Translations under genes and position numbers: made by a program
Assembly (NCBI GenBank): GCA_027490665.1
Contig: JAIXXP010000021.1
Coordinates: 1 to 64,000 of the forward strand
Direction of reading: 5' to 3'
DNA from: Cryomorphaceae bacterium
GTDB taxonomy: Bacteria; Bacteroidota; Bacteroidia; Flavobacteriales_D; Crocinitomicaceae
Length of the DNA: 64,000 nt
Notes under the pieces: model-generated
The model's input: the letters and a program-made list of their open reading frames with translations, nothing else
Told to the model about the DNA's origin: nothing
The model's database searches: none
Shown: piece after piece, positions 7,343 through 15,619 of the stretch
How the letters are laid out: each line of letters starts with the position of its first letter
How positions within the stretch are numbered: position 1 is the first letter of the stretch

Positions 7343-8812
7343 ATGACAAAAAAAGTACACGTAATAGGCTCGGGTATTTCGAGCCTCTCCACCGCTTCAT
7401 TTCTTGCAAAAGCAGGCTATGACGTCCAAATTTTTGAAAAAAACGCATCAATCGGAGGGCGCGCGCGTCAGTTCGAAACACAAGGTTTTACATTTGACAT
7501 GGGCCCGTCTTGGTACTGGATGCCCGATGTCTTCGAAAAATTCTATCAGCAATTTGGCTACACCACTTCTGATTTTTACGAACTCAAACGCTTAGACCCA
7601 TCTTATCGCGTTTATTGGCCGGATCTAACCTACACCAATGTGCCGGCCAACATGACAGCGCTCGAGGCGTGGTTTGAGTCCTTGGAGCCCGGCAGTGCCA
7701 AAAATCTTCAAGCTTTTTTAAAAGACGCCGCCTATAAATACAAAGTAGGCATGGAGGATCTCGTTTACAAACCAAGTTTGAGCCTCACTGAATTCATTGA
7801 CAGCCGTGTGCTTGGTGGCTTGTTCAAAATGCATTTGTTTTCGTCCTTTTCTGCATTTATCAGAAAGTATTTCAAGCATCCAAAAATATTATCCCTTCTA
7901 GAATTTCCGGTGTTGTTTCTGGGAGCTATGCCCAACGAAACGCCCGCGCTTTATTCCTTAATGAACTACGCGGATATCCAGTTAGGTACATGGTATCCAA
8001 TGAACGGCATGCACGAATTCATCAAAGCTTTTGCGCGCATCGCACAAGAACAAGGCGTCCAAATTCAGACCTCAGCCAATGTGGAGCGCATTGTTATTGA
8101 AAACGGAAAAGCGGTCGGAACCATCGTGAATGGAACCCTTCACCACGCTGACATCGTCATTTCTGGCGCAGACTACGCGCACACCGATCAAAAATTATTG
8201 CAAAAAGATGCCAACTATTCAGACGCTTACTGGGACAAACGCACCATGGCGCCTTCTAGCCTCTTGTTTTATGTAGGCGTCAATAAAAAACTCAACAATT
8301 TAGAGCACCACAACCTCTTTTTTGATGAATCGTTAACCGAACACGGCAAGACCATCTACAAAGACCCAAGTTGGCCTGAAAAACCGCTTTTTTACCTCAG
8401 TGCGCCATCCATGACCGACCCATCGGTTGCGCCCGAAGGTTCGGAAAACTTATTCTTTCTGATTCCTTTAGCCCCAGACCTCAAAGACGACGAAGCCACC
8501 CGTGACAAATACTTCGATATTTTAGTCAAAAGGCTCAAAGATTTAACCGGCAACGACATCAAAGACCATATCGTTTACAAAAAAAGTTTCTGTGTTTCCG
8601 ATTTCAAAAGTGACTACAACGCTTTCAAAGGAAATGCCTACGGTTTAGCGAATACGCTGCTTCAGACTGCCATTCTCAAACCGCGAATGCAACACAAAAA
8701 AATCAAGAACCTATATTATACTGGGCAACTTACCGTACCAGGCCCAGGCGTTCCTCCCTCTATTGTTTCAGGAGAGGTTGTCGCCAAACACATCATTGCA
8801 AAGCACCACTAA
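7343..8812 (+). CDS. crtI: Phytoene desaturase (CrtI family)
   Basis: A 489-residue FAD-dependent carotenoid desaturase. The N-terminal dinucleotide fold is GSGISSLSTASFLAKAGYDV followed by GGRARQFETQGFTFDMGPSWYWMPDVFE. The C-terminal family signature is YYTGQLTVPGPGVPPSIVSG. It introduces double bases of conjugation into phytoene to yield neurosporene or lycopene; the number of steps cannot be read from sequence. It starts three bases after the ECF sigma stop and nine bases before crtB. No lycopene cyclase, hydroxylase or ketolase gene is present in the window, so later pathway steps must be encoded elsewhere if they exist. Confidence 0.95.
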   Translation: MTKKVHVIGSGISSLSTASFLAKAGYDVQIFEKNASIGGRARQFETQGFTFDMGPSWYWMPDVFEKFYQQFGYTTSDFYELKRLDPSYRVYWPDLTYTNVPANMTALEAWFESLEPGSAKNLQAFLKDAAYKYKVGMEDLVYKPSLSLTEFIDSRVLGGLFKMHLFSSFSAFIRKYFKHPKILSLLEFPVLFLGAMPNETPALYSLMNYADIQLGTWYPMNGMHEFIKAFARIAQEQGVQIQTSANVERIVIENGKAVGTIVNGTLHHADIVISGADYAHTDQKLLQKDANYSDAYWDKRTMAPSSLLFYVGVNKKLNNLEHHNLFFDESLTEHGKTIYKDPSWPEKPLFYLSAPSMTDPSVAPEGSENLFFLIPLAPDLKDDEATRDKYFDILVKRLKDLTGNDIKDHIVYKKSFCVSDFKSDYNAFKGNAYGLANTLLQTAILKPRMQHKKIKNLYYTGQLTVPGPGVPPSIVSGEVVAKHIIAKHH

Positions 8813-8821
8813 ACCCATACT

Positions 8822-9658
8822 ATGAAAGCTTTATTCGACAACGTCTGCCAAGAAATGAGCGAGCTCACAACCAAAAGGTACAGCACTTCTTTTTCACTAG
8901 GCATCAGCTTTTTGCACAAAGATTTGCAAAAGCCTATTTATTCGATTTATGGTTTTGTGCGCTTTGCCGATGAAATTGTAGACACCTTCCATGGTTTTGA
9001 CAAAGAAAAATTACTGGCAGACTTCAAAGCACAAACCTATGAAGCGATTGCAGCTGGTATTTCCCTCAACCCAATTTTGAATAGTTTTCAATGGGCGGTT
9101 AATAAATACCAAATTCCGATGGAACTCATCGACACCTTCCTCGATTCCATGGAAATGGACCTTCAAAAACAAACCTACGATCAAGGAAAATACGAAACTT
9201 ACATTTTAGGATCTGCCGAAGTAGTGGGGCTCATGTGTTTGAAAGTTTTTGTCGAAGGCGATCAAACAGCCTACGAAGAGCTCAAACCCTACGCCATGAA
9301 ATTAGGTGCGGCCTTCCAAAAAATCAATTTCTTGCGCGACCTCAAAGCAGATTACCAAGAACTCGGCCGCACATATTTTCCGGGTATCAACTTATCAGAA
9401 TTCAATACTGCACTCAAAAAAGAAATTGAAGCAGATATCGCACTTGATTTCCAAAAAGGCTACGAAGGCATTTTGTTATTGCCGAGAAGTGCGCGTTTTG
9501 GTGTCTATATGGCTTACAAATATTATTTCAAGCTCTTTAATAAGATCAAGCAAACGCCAGCTGAAAACGTGCTCAATGAGCGCATTCGCATTCCAAATTA
9601 CCGCAAAATGCGCATTTTACTCACCTCATATGTGCGCCATAACCTCAATTTGCTTTAA
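8822..9658 (+). CDS. crtB: Phytoene synthase (CrtB family)
   Basis: A 278-residue squalene/phytoene synthase that joins two geranylgeranyl diphosphates to phytoene. The first aspartate-rich motif is RFADEIVD (D50 and D54). The second lies in NFLRDLKADYQELGRTYFPG, matching the family signature. A YSTSFSLG stretch near residue 20 is the usual N-terminal motif. Its TAA stop overlaps the start of idi by one base (TAATG), implying translational coupling. Substrate supply by idi and desaturation by crtI give a complete route from isopentenyl diphosphate building blocks to a coloured polyene, provided a prenyltransferase is supplied elsewhere. Confidence 0.95.
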   Translation: MKALFDNVCQEMSELTTKRYSTSFSLGISFLHKDLQKPIYSIYGFVRFADEIVDTFHGFDKEKLLADFKAQTYEAIAAGISLNPILNSFQWAVNKYQIPMELIDTFLDSMEMDLQKQTYDQGKYETYILGSAEVVGLMCLKVFVEGDQTAYEELKPYAMKLGAAFQKINFLRDLKADYQELGRTYFPGINLSEFNTALKKEIEADIALDFQKGYEGILLLPRSARFGVYMAYKYYFKLFNKIKQTPAENVLNERIRIPNYRKMRILLTSYVRHNLNLL

Positions 9659-10194
9659 TGGCCGAAGAATACGTTATATTAGTCAATAACGACGACGACG
9701 AAATTGGTCAGCTCGAAAAAATGGAGGCCCACAGAAGGGGCGAACTCCATCGCGCATTTTCTGTATTGATCTTTAATGCAGCCGGTGAACTCCTACTCCA
9801 ACAGCGCGCCGCTCACAAATACCACTCTCCTATGCTCTGGACCAACGCTTGTTGCAGCCACCAACGCCCTGGAGAAACAACTTTAATGGCCGCCGAACGC
9901 AGACTACAAGAAGAAATGGGCATGTCAGCACAATTGAAAGCAGCCTTTCATTTCATTTACAAGGCCAAACTCGATCAAGGACTTACCGAACACGAGCTCG
10001 ATCATGTCGTTTTTGGTTATTCTGATCAAGCACCTCAAATCAATACCGAAGAAGTAGCCGCCTATAAATGGATTGGCCTTTCAGAACTCCTTCAAGACCT
10101 AGAAAATAATCCACAAGACTACACCGCTTGGTTTCAAATTCTATTGAACCAGCATGTAGACGCAATTGCAAAAGCAGCAAATGAAAGTATGTAG
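9658..10194 (+). CDS. idi: Isopentenyl-diphosphate delta-isomerase, type 1
   Basis: A 178-residue Nudix-fold isomerase that interconverts isopentenyl and dimethylallyl diphosphate. Visible sites are the metal histidines H25, H31 and H68, the catalytic cysteine in TNACCSHQRPGE (C65), the Nudix-like helix ERRLQEEMGM, and ELDHVVFGY with the catalytic Glu. The start overlaps the crtB stop by one base, and the end overlaps the pterin synthase gene by 14 bases. Its presence in this operon suggests that isoprenoid flux is raised together with carotenoid synthesis. Confidence 0.96.
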   Translation: MAEEYVILVNNDDDEIGQLEKMEAHRRGELHRAFSVLIFNAAGELLLQQRAAHKYHSPMLWTNACCSHQRPGETTLMAAERRLQEEMGMSAQLKAAFHFIYKAKLDQGLTEHELDHVVFGYSDQAPQINTEEVAAYKWIGLSELLQDLENNPQDYTAWFQILLNQHVDAIAKAANESM

Positions 10195-10585
10195 AAGAGC
10201 GACCTTCAATGCGGCGCATCGCTTGTTCAGACCTGATTGGTCCGACGAAAAAAACAATGCCATTTTTGGCAAATGCAACAATCCTAACTTTCATGGTCAC
10301 AACTACACTTTAGAAGTGTGGATAGACGGTGAAATTGACCCAGAAACAGGCTACCTCATCGACCTCAAGTTGGTCAAAGACCTCATCGGGTCAGAAGTTC
10401 AAGACCGTTTTGACCACCGAAATTTGAACTTAGATTGTCCTGAGTTCGCCAACTTGAACCCAACTGCTGAAAACATCGCGGTGGTTATTTGGAATCTACT
10501 CCGAGACAAACTAGATGCAAAATATGGCCTAAGTGTCAAGCTCTGGGAAACCCAAAACAACATCATTGAATACGACGGCAAATGA
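10181..10585 (+). CDS. 6-pyruvoyl-tetrahydropterin synthase-like protein (biopterin type)
   Basis: A 134-residue PTPS/QueD-fold protein starting at the ATG at 10181, inside the end of idi. Zinc ligands are H13 (FNAAH), H38 and H40, with the catalytic Cys at C32. The motif is CNNPNFHGHNY, i.e. C-x5-HGH. That spacing matches animal PTPS, which makes 6-pyruvoyl-tetrahydropterin on the way to tetrahydrobiopterin; QueD enzymes have a shorter C-x3-HGH. The stop overlaps the photolyase start (ATGA). A pterin product could serve as antenna or cofactor for the photolyase or as cofactor for an aromatic amino-acid hydroxylase; both are inferences. A QueD-like role cannot be excluded. Confidence 0.82.
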   Translation: MKVCRRATFNAAHRLFRPDWSDEKNNAIFGKCNNPNFHGHNYTLEVWIDGEIDPETGYLIDLKLVKDLIGSEVQDRFDHRNLNLDCPEFANLNPTAENIAVVIWNLLRDKLDAKYGLSVKLWETQNNIIEYDGK

Positions 10586-11880
10586 GTACTGCCCTTTTTT
10601 GGCACCGCCGCGACCTCAGAATAAGCGACAACGCCGGCCTCTATAAAGCACTGAAGCAAAGCGCTCAGGTTATTCCTGTTTTTGTTTTTGACAGCACCAT
10701 TTTAGGTTTGCTACCTAAAAACGACCAGCGCGTTTTGTTTATCCATCAAGAAATCCAAAAATTAAAGGCAAGCTATCGCGCCTTGGGTTCCGATTTAGCA
10801 GTAACTTACGGTGATCCCAAAGCAGAAATTCTGAGCTTGGCCAAAAAGTTTGGGGTCAGTAGGGTTTATACCAACAGAGATTACGAACCCAATGCCATCG
10901 CCCGCGATCAATATCTTTTTGACCAGCTTCAAAAGGAGCAAATAGAATTTATTGGGGCAAAAGACCAAGTGATTTTCGAAAAAAATGAAATCACTAAAGA
11001 CGACGGCCTTCCCTACACTATTTATACGCCTTATGCCCGCAAGTGGAAGGCCAAACTCACCGACTACCATTTCAAAGCATATCCGACAGAAAAATACTTT
11101 TCCAATTTACATGCGTTCCAAACTGAGCCTCTTATTTCACTTCAAGAAATGGGTTTTGAGCAGCAACACTTTCAGCCTTTTCCAGCGAGCGAAACACCAA
11201 GTGTAATCATTCAGAAATACCATGAGCAGCGCGATATACCAGCTGTATTAGGGACATCTCGACTGAGTTTGCACCTGCGTTTTGGTACAATTTCTATACG
11301 TTCATTAGCAAAAGAAGCCAAGGCGCTCAATGAAAAATACCTCAATGAACTCATTTGGCGCGACTTCTACCAAGCCATTTTGTTTCATTTTCCACAGACC
11401 GTTGGGCACGCCTTCAAACCAGCATACGACCGCATTATTTGGGAGAACAACGAAGCAGATTTTACTGCTTGGTGCGAGGGCAAAACGGGTTACCCGCTGG
11501 TAGACGCCGGTATGCGTGAGCTCAATGAAACAGGCTTTATGCACAACCGCGTCAGAATGGTGGTGGCGAGTTTTTTAACCAAACATTTACTCATCGACTG
11601 GCGCTGGGGAGAACGCTATTTTGCCGAAAAACTCCTCGACTTTGAACTCGCAAGCAATATTGGTGGCTGGCAATGGGCCGCAGGCTGCGGTTGTGACGCC
11701 GCACCATATTTTCGTGTGTTTAACCCCGAGGCCCAACAAAAGAAATTCGATCCAAAGTTTACATACATTAAAAAATGGGTGCCCGAATACGGAACACCAA
11801 CCTACGCCCAGCCTATTGTCGACCACAAAATGGCACGCGAACGCGTCCTTTCTCGATTCAAAACCGCCTTACAACCATGA
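10582..11880 (+). CDS. phr: Deoxyribodipyrimidine photolyase / cryptochrome family (class I CPD-like)
   Basis: A 432-residue flavoprotein. The N-terminal antenna domain begins ALFWHRRDLRISDNAGL. The C-terminal FAD domain contains TSRLSLHLRFGTIS, WRDFY, TGYPLVDAGMRELNETGFMHNR and NIGGWQWAAGCGCDAAPYFR. The electron-transfer tryptophans equivalent to E. coli W306, W359 and W382 are W287, W340 and W363, and the flavin-N5 asparagine (E. coli N378) is N359. A repair enzyme that reverses cyclobutane pyrimidine dimers with blue light is therefore the best call. It shares ATGA overlaps with both neighbours. Pairing with carotenoid genes fits a light-protection operon. Confidence 0.93.
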   Translation: MSTALFWHRRDLRISDNAGLYKALKQSAQVIPVFVFDSTILGLLPKNDQRVLFIHQEIQKLKASYRALGSDLAVTYGDPKAEILSLAKKFGVSRVYTNRDYEPNAIARDQYLFDQLQKEQIEFIGAKDQVIFEKNEITKDDGLPYTIYTPYARKWKAKLTDYHFKAYPTEKYFSNLHAFQTEPLISLQEMGFEQQHFQPFPASETPSVIIQKYHEQRDIPAVLGTSRLSLHLRFGTISIRSLAKEAKALNEKYLNELIWRDFYQAILFHFPQTVGHAFKPAYDRIIWENNEADFTAWCEGKTGYPLVDAGMRELNETGFMHNRVRMVVASFLTKHLLIDWRWGERYFAEKLLDFELASNIGGWQWAAGCGCDAAPYFRVFNPEAQQKKFDPKFTYIKKWVPEYGTPTYAQPIVDHKMARERVLSRFKTALQP

Positions 11881-12347
11881 GCCAAGCCATTCAAATCGGG
11901 GACAACTGCCCTACGTTTAGTCTTCCTGATAGTCAGGGAAAGCAAATTCAAATTACCGATTACCTCGGACAAAGAATCTTAGTCCTCTTTTTTTATCCAA
12001 AAGACGACACACCAGGCTGCACTAAAGAGGCTTGTGCTTTTCGCGATGCGTACGCCGATTTTGTGGAGCTCGGTTGCGAAGTTTTTGGGATTTCATCTGA
12101 TGCAGCGGCCGCCCATGAGGCTTTTCAACAAAAATACAAGTTGCCGTATCCATTGCTCTCAGATACACAAAAAAAGGTACGCCAACAATTTGGCGTACCT
12201 ACTTCTTTATTTGGGCTCATTCCAGGTAGGGTAACGTATGTCGTTGACCTCAATGGAAAAGTAGCCGGTATTTTCAATTCTCAAACCAATCCGGTTGGGC
12301 ACATCACTGAAGCCCTCAAGGTCGTTCGGAACTTACTTACTGCTTAA
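11877..12347 (+). CDS. bcp: Peroxiredoxin of the BCP/PrxQ type
   Basis: A 156-residue thiol peroxidase. The ATG at 11877 overlaps the photolyase stop by four bases. The motif DDTPGCTKEACAFRD places the peroxidatic cysteine at C48 and the resolving cysteine at C53, the spacing typical of PrxQ enzymes that form an intramolecular disulfide. It reduces hydrogen peroxide and organic hydroperoxides, using thioredoxin. There is no signal peptide. As the last gene of the light operon, it would remove peroxides formed under photo-oxidative stress. Its 3' end overlaps the convergent yceI gene by 11 bases, and no terminator is visible. Confidence 0.95.
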   Translation: MSQAIQIGDNCPTFSLPDSQGKQIQITDYLGQRILVLFFYPKDDTPGCTKEACAFRDAYADFVELGCEVFGISSDAAAAHEAFQQKYKLPYPLLSDTQKKVRQQFGVPTSLFGLIPGRVTYVVDLNGKVAGIFNSQTNPVGHITEALKVVRNLLTA

Positions 12348-12864
12348 CAAACTGAAGTTCTGCAGCTAATTTGATGTCGTCGCTTAAAACAACGTGACCA
12401 GCTTCTGTAACTGCGCTCCAAGTGAGGCCAAACTCACTTCTTTTGATGCTGCCAGAAAGTGTCATGCCAGCTTTGGTTTGTCCGTATGGGTCTACTGCAA
12501 TACCTGCGTAATCAGCTTTCAATACAACTGGTTGTGTATGACCTTTGATTTCCATGTTGCCAGCAATTTCGAGGGTGTCGTCGCTGATTTTCTTTACAGA
12601 TGTTGAAGTAAAAGTGAGTGACGGATGGTTTTCTGCATCAAAGAAATCTGCTGATTTCAAGTGGCCATCGCGGTCTGCTACGCCAGTATTGATTGATGCG
12701 ATGTCTGCATTGAAGCTAAATTGAGCTGTGGTGAAATCATCTCCTTCTGTTGCTACATTGGCATCGAAGGTGCCAAAAGAACCACTAACATTAGAGATCA
12801 TCATGTGGCGCACTTTGAAGCCTACTTCACTGTGCATTGTGTCTACTTTCCAAGTTGTTTCCAT
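12337..12864 (-). CDS. YceI family protein (polyisoprenoid-binding-like lipocalin fold)
   Basis: A 175-residue YceI protein recognised by WKVDTMHSEVGFKVRHMMISNVSGSFGTFD at the N-terminus and by FFDAENHPSLTFTST and IKRSEFGLTW further on. The family forms a lipocalin-like barrel that binds polyisoprenoid or amphiphilic ligands. Unlike E. coli YceI, this copy has no signal peptide and should be cytoplasmic. A -7 element TAACTTTG (minus strand, 12897-12890) lies upstream. It converges on the carotenoid/photolyase operon and overlaps its end, so read-through would produce antisense RNA for either unit. A functional tie to isoprenoids is only suggested by location. Confidence 0.9.
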   Translation of the reverse strand: METTWKVDTMHSEVGFKVRHMMISNVSGSFGTFDANVATEGDDFTTAQFSFNADIASINTGVADRDGHLKSADFFDAENHPSLTFTSTSVKKISDDTLEIAGNMEIKGHTQPVVLKADYAGIAVDPYGQTKAGMTLSGSIKRSEFGLTWSAVTEAGHVVLSDDIKLAAELQFVKQ

Positions 12865-12960
12865 ATTTTATCTTATTTTGAATTGGATGCAAAGTTAGGG
12901 CTCATTGGACACCCTTTTTCTTGACCTGCATCAAGACTTTTCGAAGCCGCTCAAAAAGTG

Positions 12961-12968
12961 TATTTTTG
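12961..12968 (+). promoter_or_regulatory. -7 element (TATTTTTG) four bases from a start codon
   Basis: TATTTTTG matches TAnnTTTG. A TTTT at 12938-12941 lies 19 bases upstream in the -33 position. Only four bases separate the -7 element from the ATG at 12973, so the mRNA would be leaderless or nearly so. Confidence 0.5.
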
Positions 12969-12972
12969 AACC

Positions 12973-13671
12973 ATGAAGCACCTAGTTTTCCTCCTTCTCA
13001 TGACGCCCGCTTTTACAGGATTTGCTCAACTCCTGAATAAAGACGTCAAAAGCAACTACCCCACGCGCTATTACTTTGAAAGCCAACGCATGGAAATGTT
13101 CCGTAGTTTGGTTTCTAATGATGCCTTTTTACCAACGCCTCTTGGGACGCGTGCAGATGAAATCGCACAAAAAGCTTGGTCGCATCAAATAGGCATTTGT
13201 ATGGGTTTGTCCAAAAATTTCTACCTAGACGGTGCAGTTTCCTGGATGCAAAACGCAGAAGCGTATACCTTTACAGCACAAGATTCCGACTCCACTTTTG
13301 CCTACCAAACACGTTACCGCTACTTAGCACTTCCACTCCAGTTGAAAGTAACTTTTGGTGATAAAATTAAATTTTACAGCGGCTTAGGTCTCGTTCCTGC
13401 ACTGTATCAAGGGTATCGGCAAGATCAACAATGGTCCAACCCTTTGGGCGCTAAATACGACGACCAAATCAAGGTCAACAATACCATGAATAGCTTTACA
13501 CTTTCCTGGCTTTGCTCCGCTGGCTTTGAAGCAAACTTAGACAACGACTACTCGCTTCGAATAGGTGTACTCTACAGATCCCAACTGAATAATTCTTACA
13601 GCCCTTATGAAGACTACATTCATAAAAGTATGGGTTGGGGGCTCAATTTTGGTGTTTCTAAAAATCTTTAA
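12973..13671 (+). CDS. Outer-membrane beta-barrel protein, function unknown
   Basis: A 232-residue exported protein with signal peptide MKHLVFLLLMTPAFTGFAQ. The mature part is made of alternating amphipathic strands (FYLDGAVSWMQNAEAYTFTA, RYRYLALPLQLKVTFGDKIKFYSGLGLVPALY, SLRIGVLYRSQLNNSY). It ends in a strand-like GLNFGVSKNL, as in small OmpA- or PorT-like barrels. No catalytic motif is seen. The stop is immediately followed by the start of the Nif3-like gene, so the three plus-strand genes from here to 15546 probably form one operon. The role is unknown. Confidence 0.72.
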   Translation: MKHLVFLLLMTPAFTGFAQLLNKDVKSNYPTRYYFESQRMEMFRSLVSNDAFLPTPLGTRADEIAQKAWSHQIGICMGLSKNFYLDGAVSWMQNAEAYTFTAQDSDSTFAYQTRYRYLALPLQLKVTFGDKIKFYSGLGLVPALYQGYRQDQQWSNPLGAKYDDQIKVNNTMNSFTLSWLCSAGFEANLDNDYSLRIGVLYRSQLNNSYSPYEDYIHKSMGWGLNFGVSKNL

Positions 13672-14766
13672 ATGCAACTACAAGACATTAGCCGCTTTTT
13701 AGAGGCGCACTACCCGCTTCAACTGCAAGAAAGCTACGACAACGCAGGGCTTATCTACGGGCGGCACAACCTTGAAATCACGGGGGCAATCATTTCGCTT
13801 GACGTTACAGAAGCCATTGTGGCCGAGGCCATCCAATCAAATTGCAATTTAATCATTGCGCATCACCCAATTGTTTTCAAAGGACTCAAGCGACTCAATG
13901 GCAAAAACTATGTTGAGCGCGTTGTTGAGCTTTGCATTCAAAATAACATAGCGCTTTACGCCATACACACCAACCTCGACAACCATTCAAGCGGGGTCAA
14001 TGCCAAAATCGCAGCAAAGCTAGGCTTGCAAAATTGTCGGATACTAAGGCCGATGAGTGGTTTGTTACACAAACTTGAAGTGTATGTTCCCGAAACCCAT
14101 TTTTTAAAAGTGGACCAAGCCATCCTCAATGCAGGTGCAGGGCAAATAGGCAATTATAAAGACTGTCATTTCAGGACTGCTGGCACAGGAACATTTACCC
14201 CGACCGGAAAAGCACAGCCGCATATCGGCAAAATTGACATCAGAGAAGAAGTTCAGGAGTTGAAACTAGAATATGTAGTGGAAAGCCACTTGCGCTCAGC
14301 CGTATTGAAAGCAATGGATGCAGCTCATCCGTATGAAGAAGTTGCTTACCACCTCCTCCCTACGCAAAATGTACACCAAGAGCGCGGTGCTGGGCTAGTT
14401 GGAACACTCGCTGAACCTATGGAAGCCGTTGCATTTTTGGCGCAAATCAAAGAAACATTCGGTTGTGGCTGCGTTAAACATACTGATATCGTTCAGCCCT
14501 TTATTCAAAAGGTTGCTTTGTGTGGAGGAGCCGGAAGCTTTTTACTCCCCGATGCAATTAGCGCTAAGGCAGACATATACATCTCTTCGGACTTCAAATA
14601 CCACGAATTCTTTGACGCCGACGGCCACCTAGTTATAGCCGATATCGGACACTACGAAAGCGAGCAATTCACAAGTGAACTTTTAGCTGAACAACTTACA
14701 GAAAATTTTCCTAACTTTGCGGTCCGTTTAACTAAGTTGAATACGAATCCCGTTAACTATCTATAG
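13672..14766 (+). CDS. Nif3-like dinuclear metal centre protein (YqfO/YbgI family)
   Basis: A 364-residue member of the NIF3 family. Conserved metal-binding segments are SYDNAGLIYG, LIIAHHPIVFKGLK, HTNLDNHSSGVNAKIA and DIGHYESEQF, which together supply the histidines, aspartates and glutamate of a two-metal site. The central region (about residues 125-230) holds the PII/CutA-like insert seen in the long, YqfO-type members (ELKLEYVVESHLRSAVLKAMDAAHPYEE). The family is often labelled GTP cyclohydrolase I type 2, but the activity is not firmly established. It is coupled to the barrel gene upstream and lies three bases before the zinc-ribbon gene, a pairing often seen in Bacteroidota. Confidence 0.92.
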   Translation: MQLQDISRFLEAHYPLQLQESYDNAGLIYGRHNLEITGAIISLDVTEAIVAEAIQSNCNLIIAHHPIVFKGLKRLNGKNYVERVVELCIQNNIALYAIHTNLDNHSSGVNAKIAAKLGLQNCRILRPMSGLLHKLEVYVPETHFLKVDQAILNAGAGQIGNYKDCHFRTAGTGTFTPTGKAQPHIGKIDIREEVQELKLEYVVESHLRSAVLKAMDAAHPYEEVAYHLLPTQNVHQERGAGLVGTLAEPMEAVAFLAQIKETFGCGCVKHTDIVQPFIQKVALCGGAGSFLLPDAISAKADIYISSDFKYHEFFDADGHLVIADIGHYESEQFTSELLAEQLTENFPNFAVRLTKLNTNPVNYL

Positions 14767-14769
14767 CAC

Positions 14770-15546
14770 ATGGCAGCAGCAACCAAAAAAGAAGGTACCA
14801 TCGCAGAAAAATTGGATGCGCTTTTTGAACTCCAGAAAATCGACTCTGAAATCGACCGCATTCGCACCATCCGTGGTGAACTTCCATTAGAAGTGCAAAG
14901 TCTAGAAGACGAAATCATTGGACTCAACACACGCGTCTCTAAAATCAACGACGAAATCAAAGAAATCGAAACCGAAATCTCTGATCGCAAAATCGCCGTT
15001 AAAGAAGCCGAAGGCGCAATTACCAAATACAAAGAGCAACAAAACAACGTGCGCAACAACCGCGAGTTTGAATCTCTTTCTAAAGAAATCGAATTCCAAG
15101 AACTCGAAATCAAACTTCACGACAAAAAATCAAAAGAGGCCAAATACAAAATTGACCTCAAAAAAGAAACACTTGCAGAGGCAGTTGAGCGCGTTGAAAT
15201 GAAACAAGGCGACCTCGACAGCAAAAAAGCTGAACTAGAAGCTATCATTAGCGAAACACAGAAAGATGAAGAAAAACTCATCAAAGCATCTGATGCCGCC
15301 AAGAAAAACATCGATAGCCGTTTGGTTTTTGCTTATGAGCGCTTGCGCACTAACGCCAAAAACGGCCTAGCTGTAGTTCAAGTTATTCGTGCCTCAGAAA
15401 CGCAAGAAAAGAAAGGTAATTCTTGTGGAGGCTGTTTCAACAAAATTCCACCTCAGCGTCAGCTTGATATCGTTACCAAAAAGAAAATCATTGTTTGTGA
15501 GCACTGCGGACGCATTCTTGTACCGCAAGAAACCACAGAAATCTAA
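14770..15546 (+). CDS. Coiled-coil protein with C-terminal C4 zinc ribbon
   Basis: A 258-residue protein. Residues of about 10 to 180 form a long, highly charged coiled coil (repeated E, K, I and L heptads such as NDEIKEIETEIS). The C-terminus is a zinc ribbon with two Cys pairs, CGGC (followed by FNKIPPQRQLDI) and CEHCGRILV. This architecture is that of the CT398-like family (zf-RING_7), believed to act as adaptor or chaperone proteins; the molecular role is not settled. It ends the operon with the Nif3-like gene and is followed by a strong hairpin terminator. Confidence 0.88.
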   Translation: MAAATKKEGTIAEKLDALFELQKIDSEIDRIRTIRGELPLEVQSLEDEIIGLNTRVSKINDEIKEIETEISDRKIAVKEAEGAITKYKEQQNNVRNNREFESLSKEIEFQELEIKLHDKKSKEAKYKIDLKKETLAEAVERVEMKQGDLDSKKAELEAIISETQKDEEKLIKASDAAKKNIDSRLVFAYERLRTNAKNGLAVVQVIRASETQEKKGNSCGGCFNKIPPQRQLDIVTKKKIIVCEHCGRILVPQETTEI

Positions 15547-15566
15547 GATTCTATCTTTAATATCAT

Positions 15567-15595
15567 AAAAAACGCTCCTCAAGGGAGCGTTTTTT
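15567..15595. terminator. Bidirectional terminator between the zinc-ribbon gene and dnaE
   Basis: AAAAAACGCTCC, a short loop and GGAGCGTTTTTT form a strong hairpin with T-runs in both directions between convergent genes. Confidence 0.9.
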
Positions 15596-15619
15596 GTTTC
15601 ATTCAGTTTTGTATTTTCT

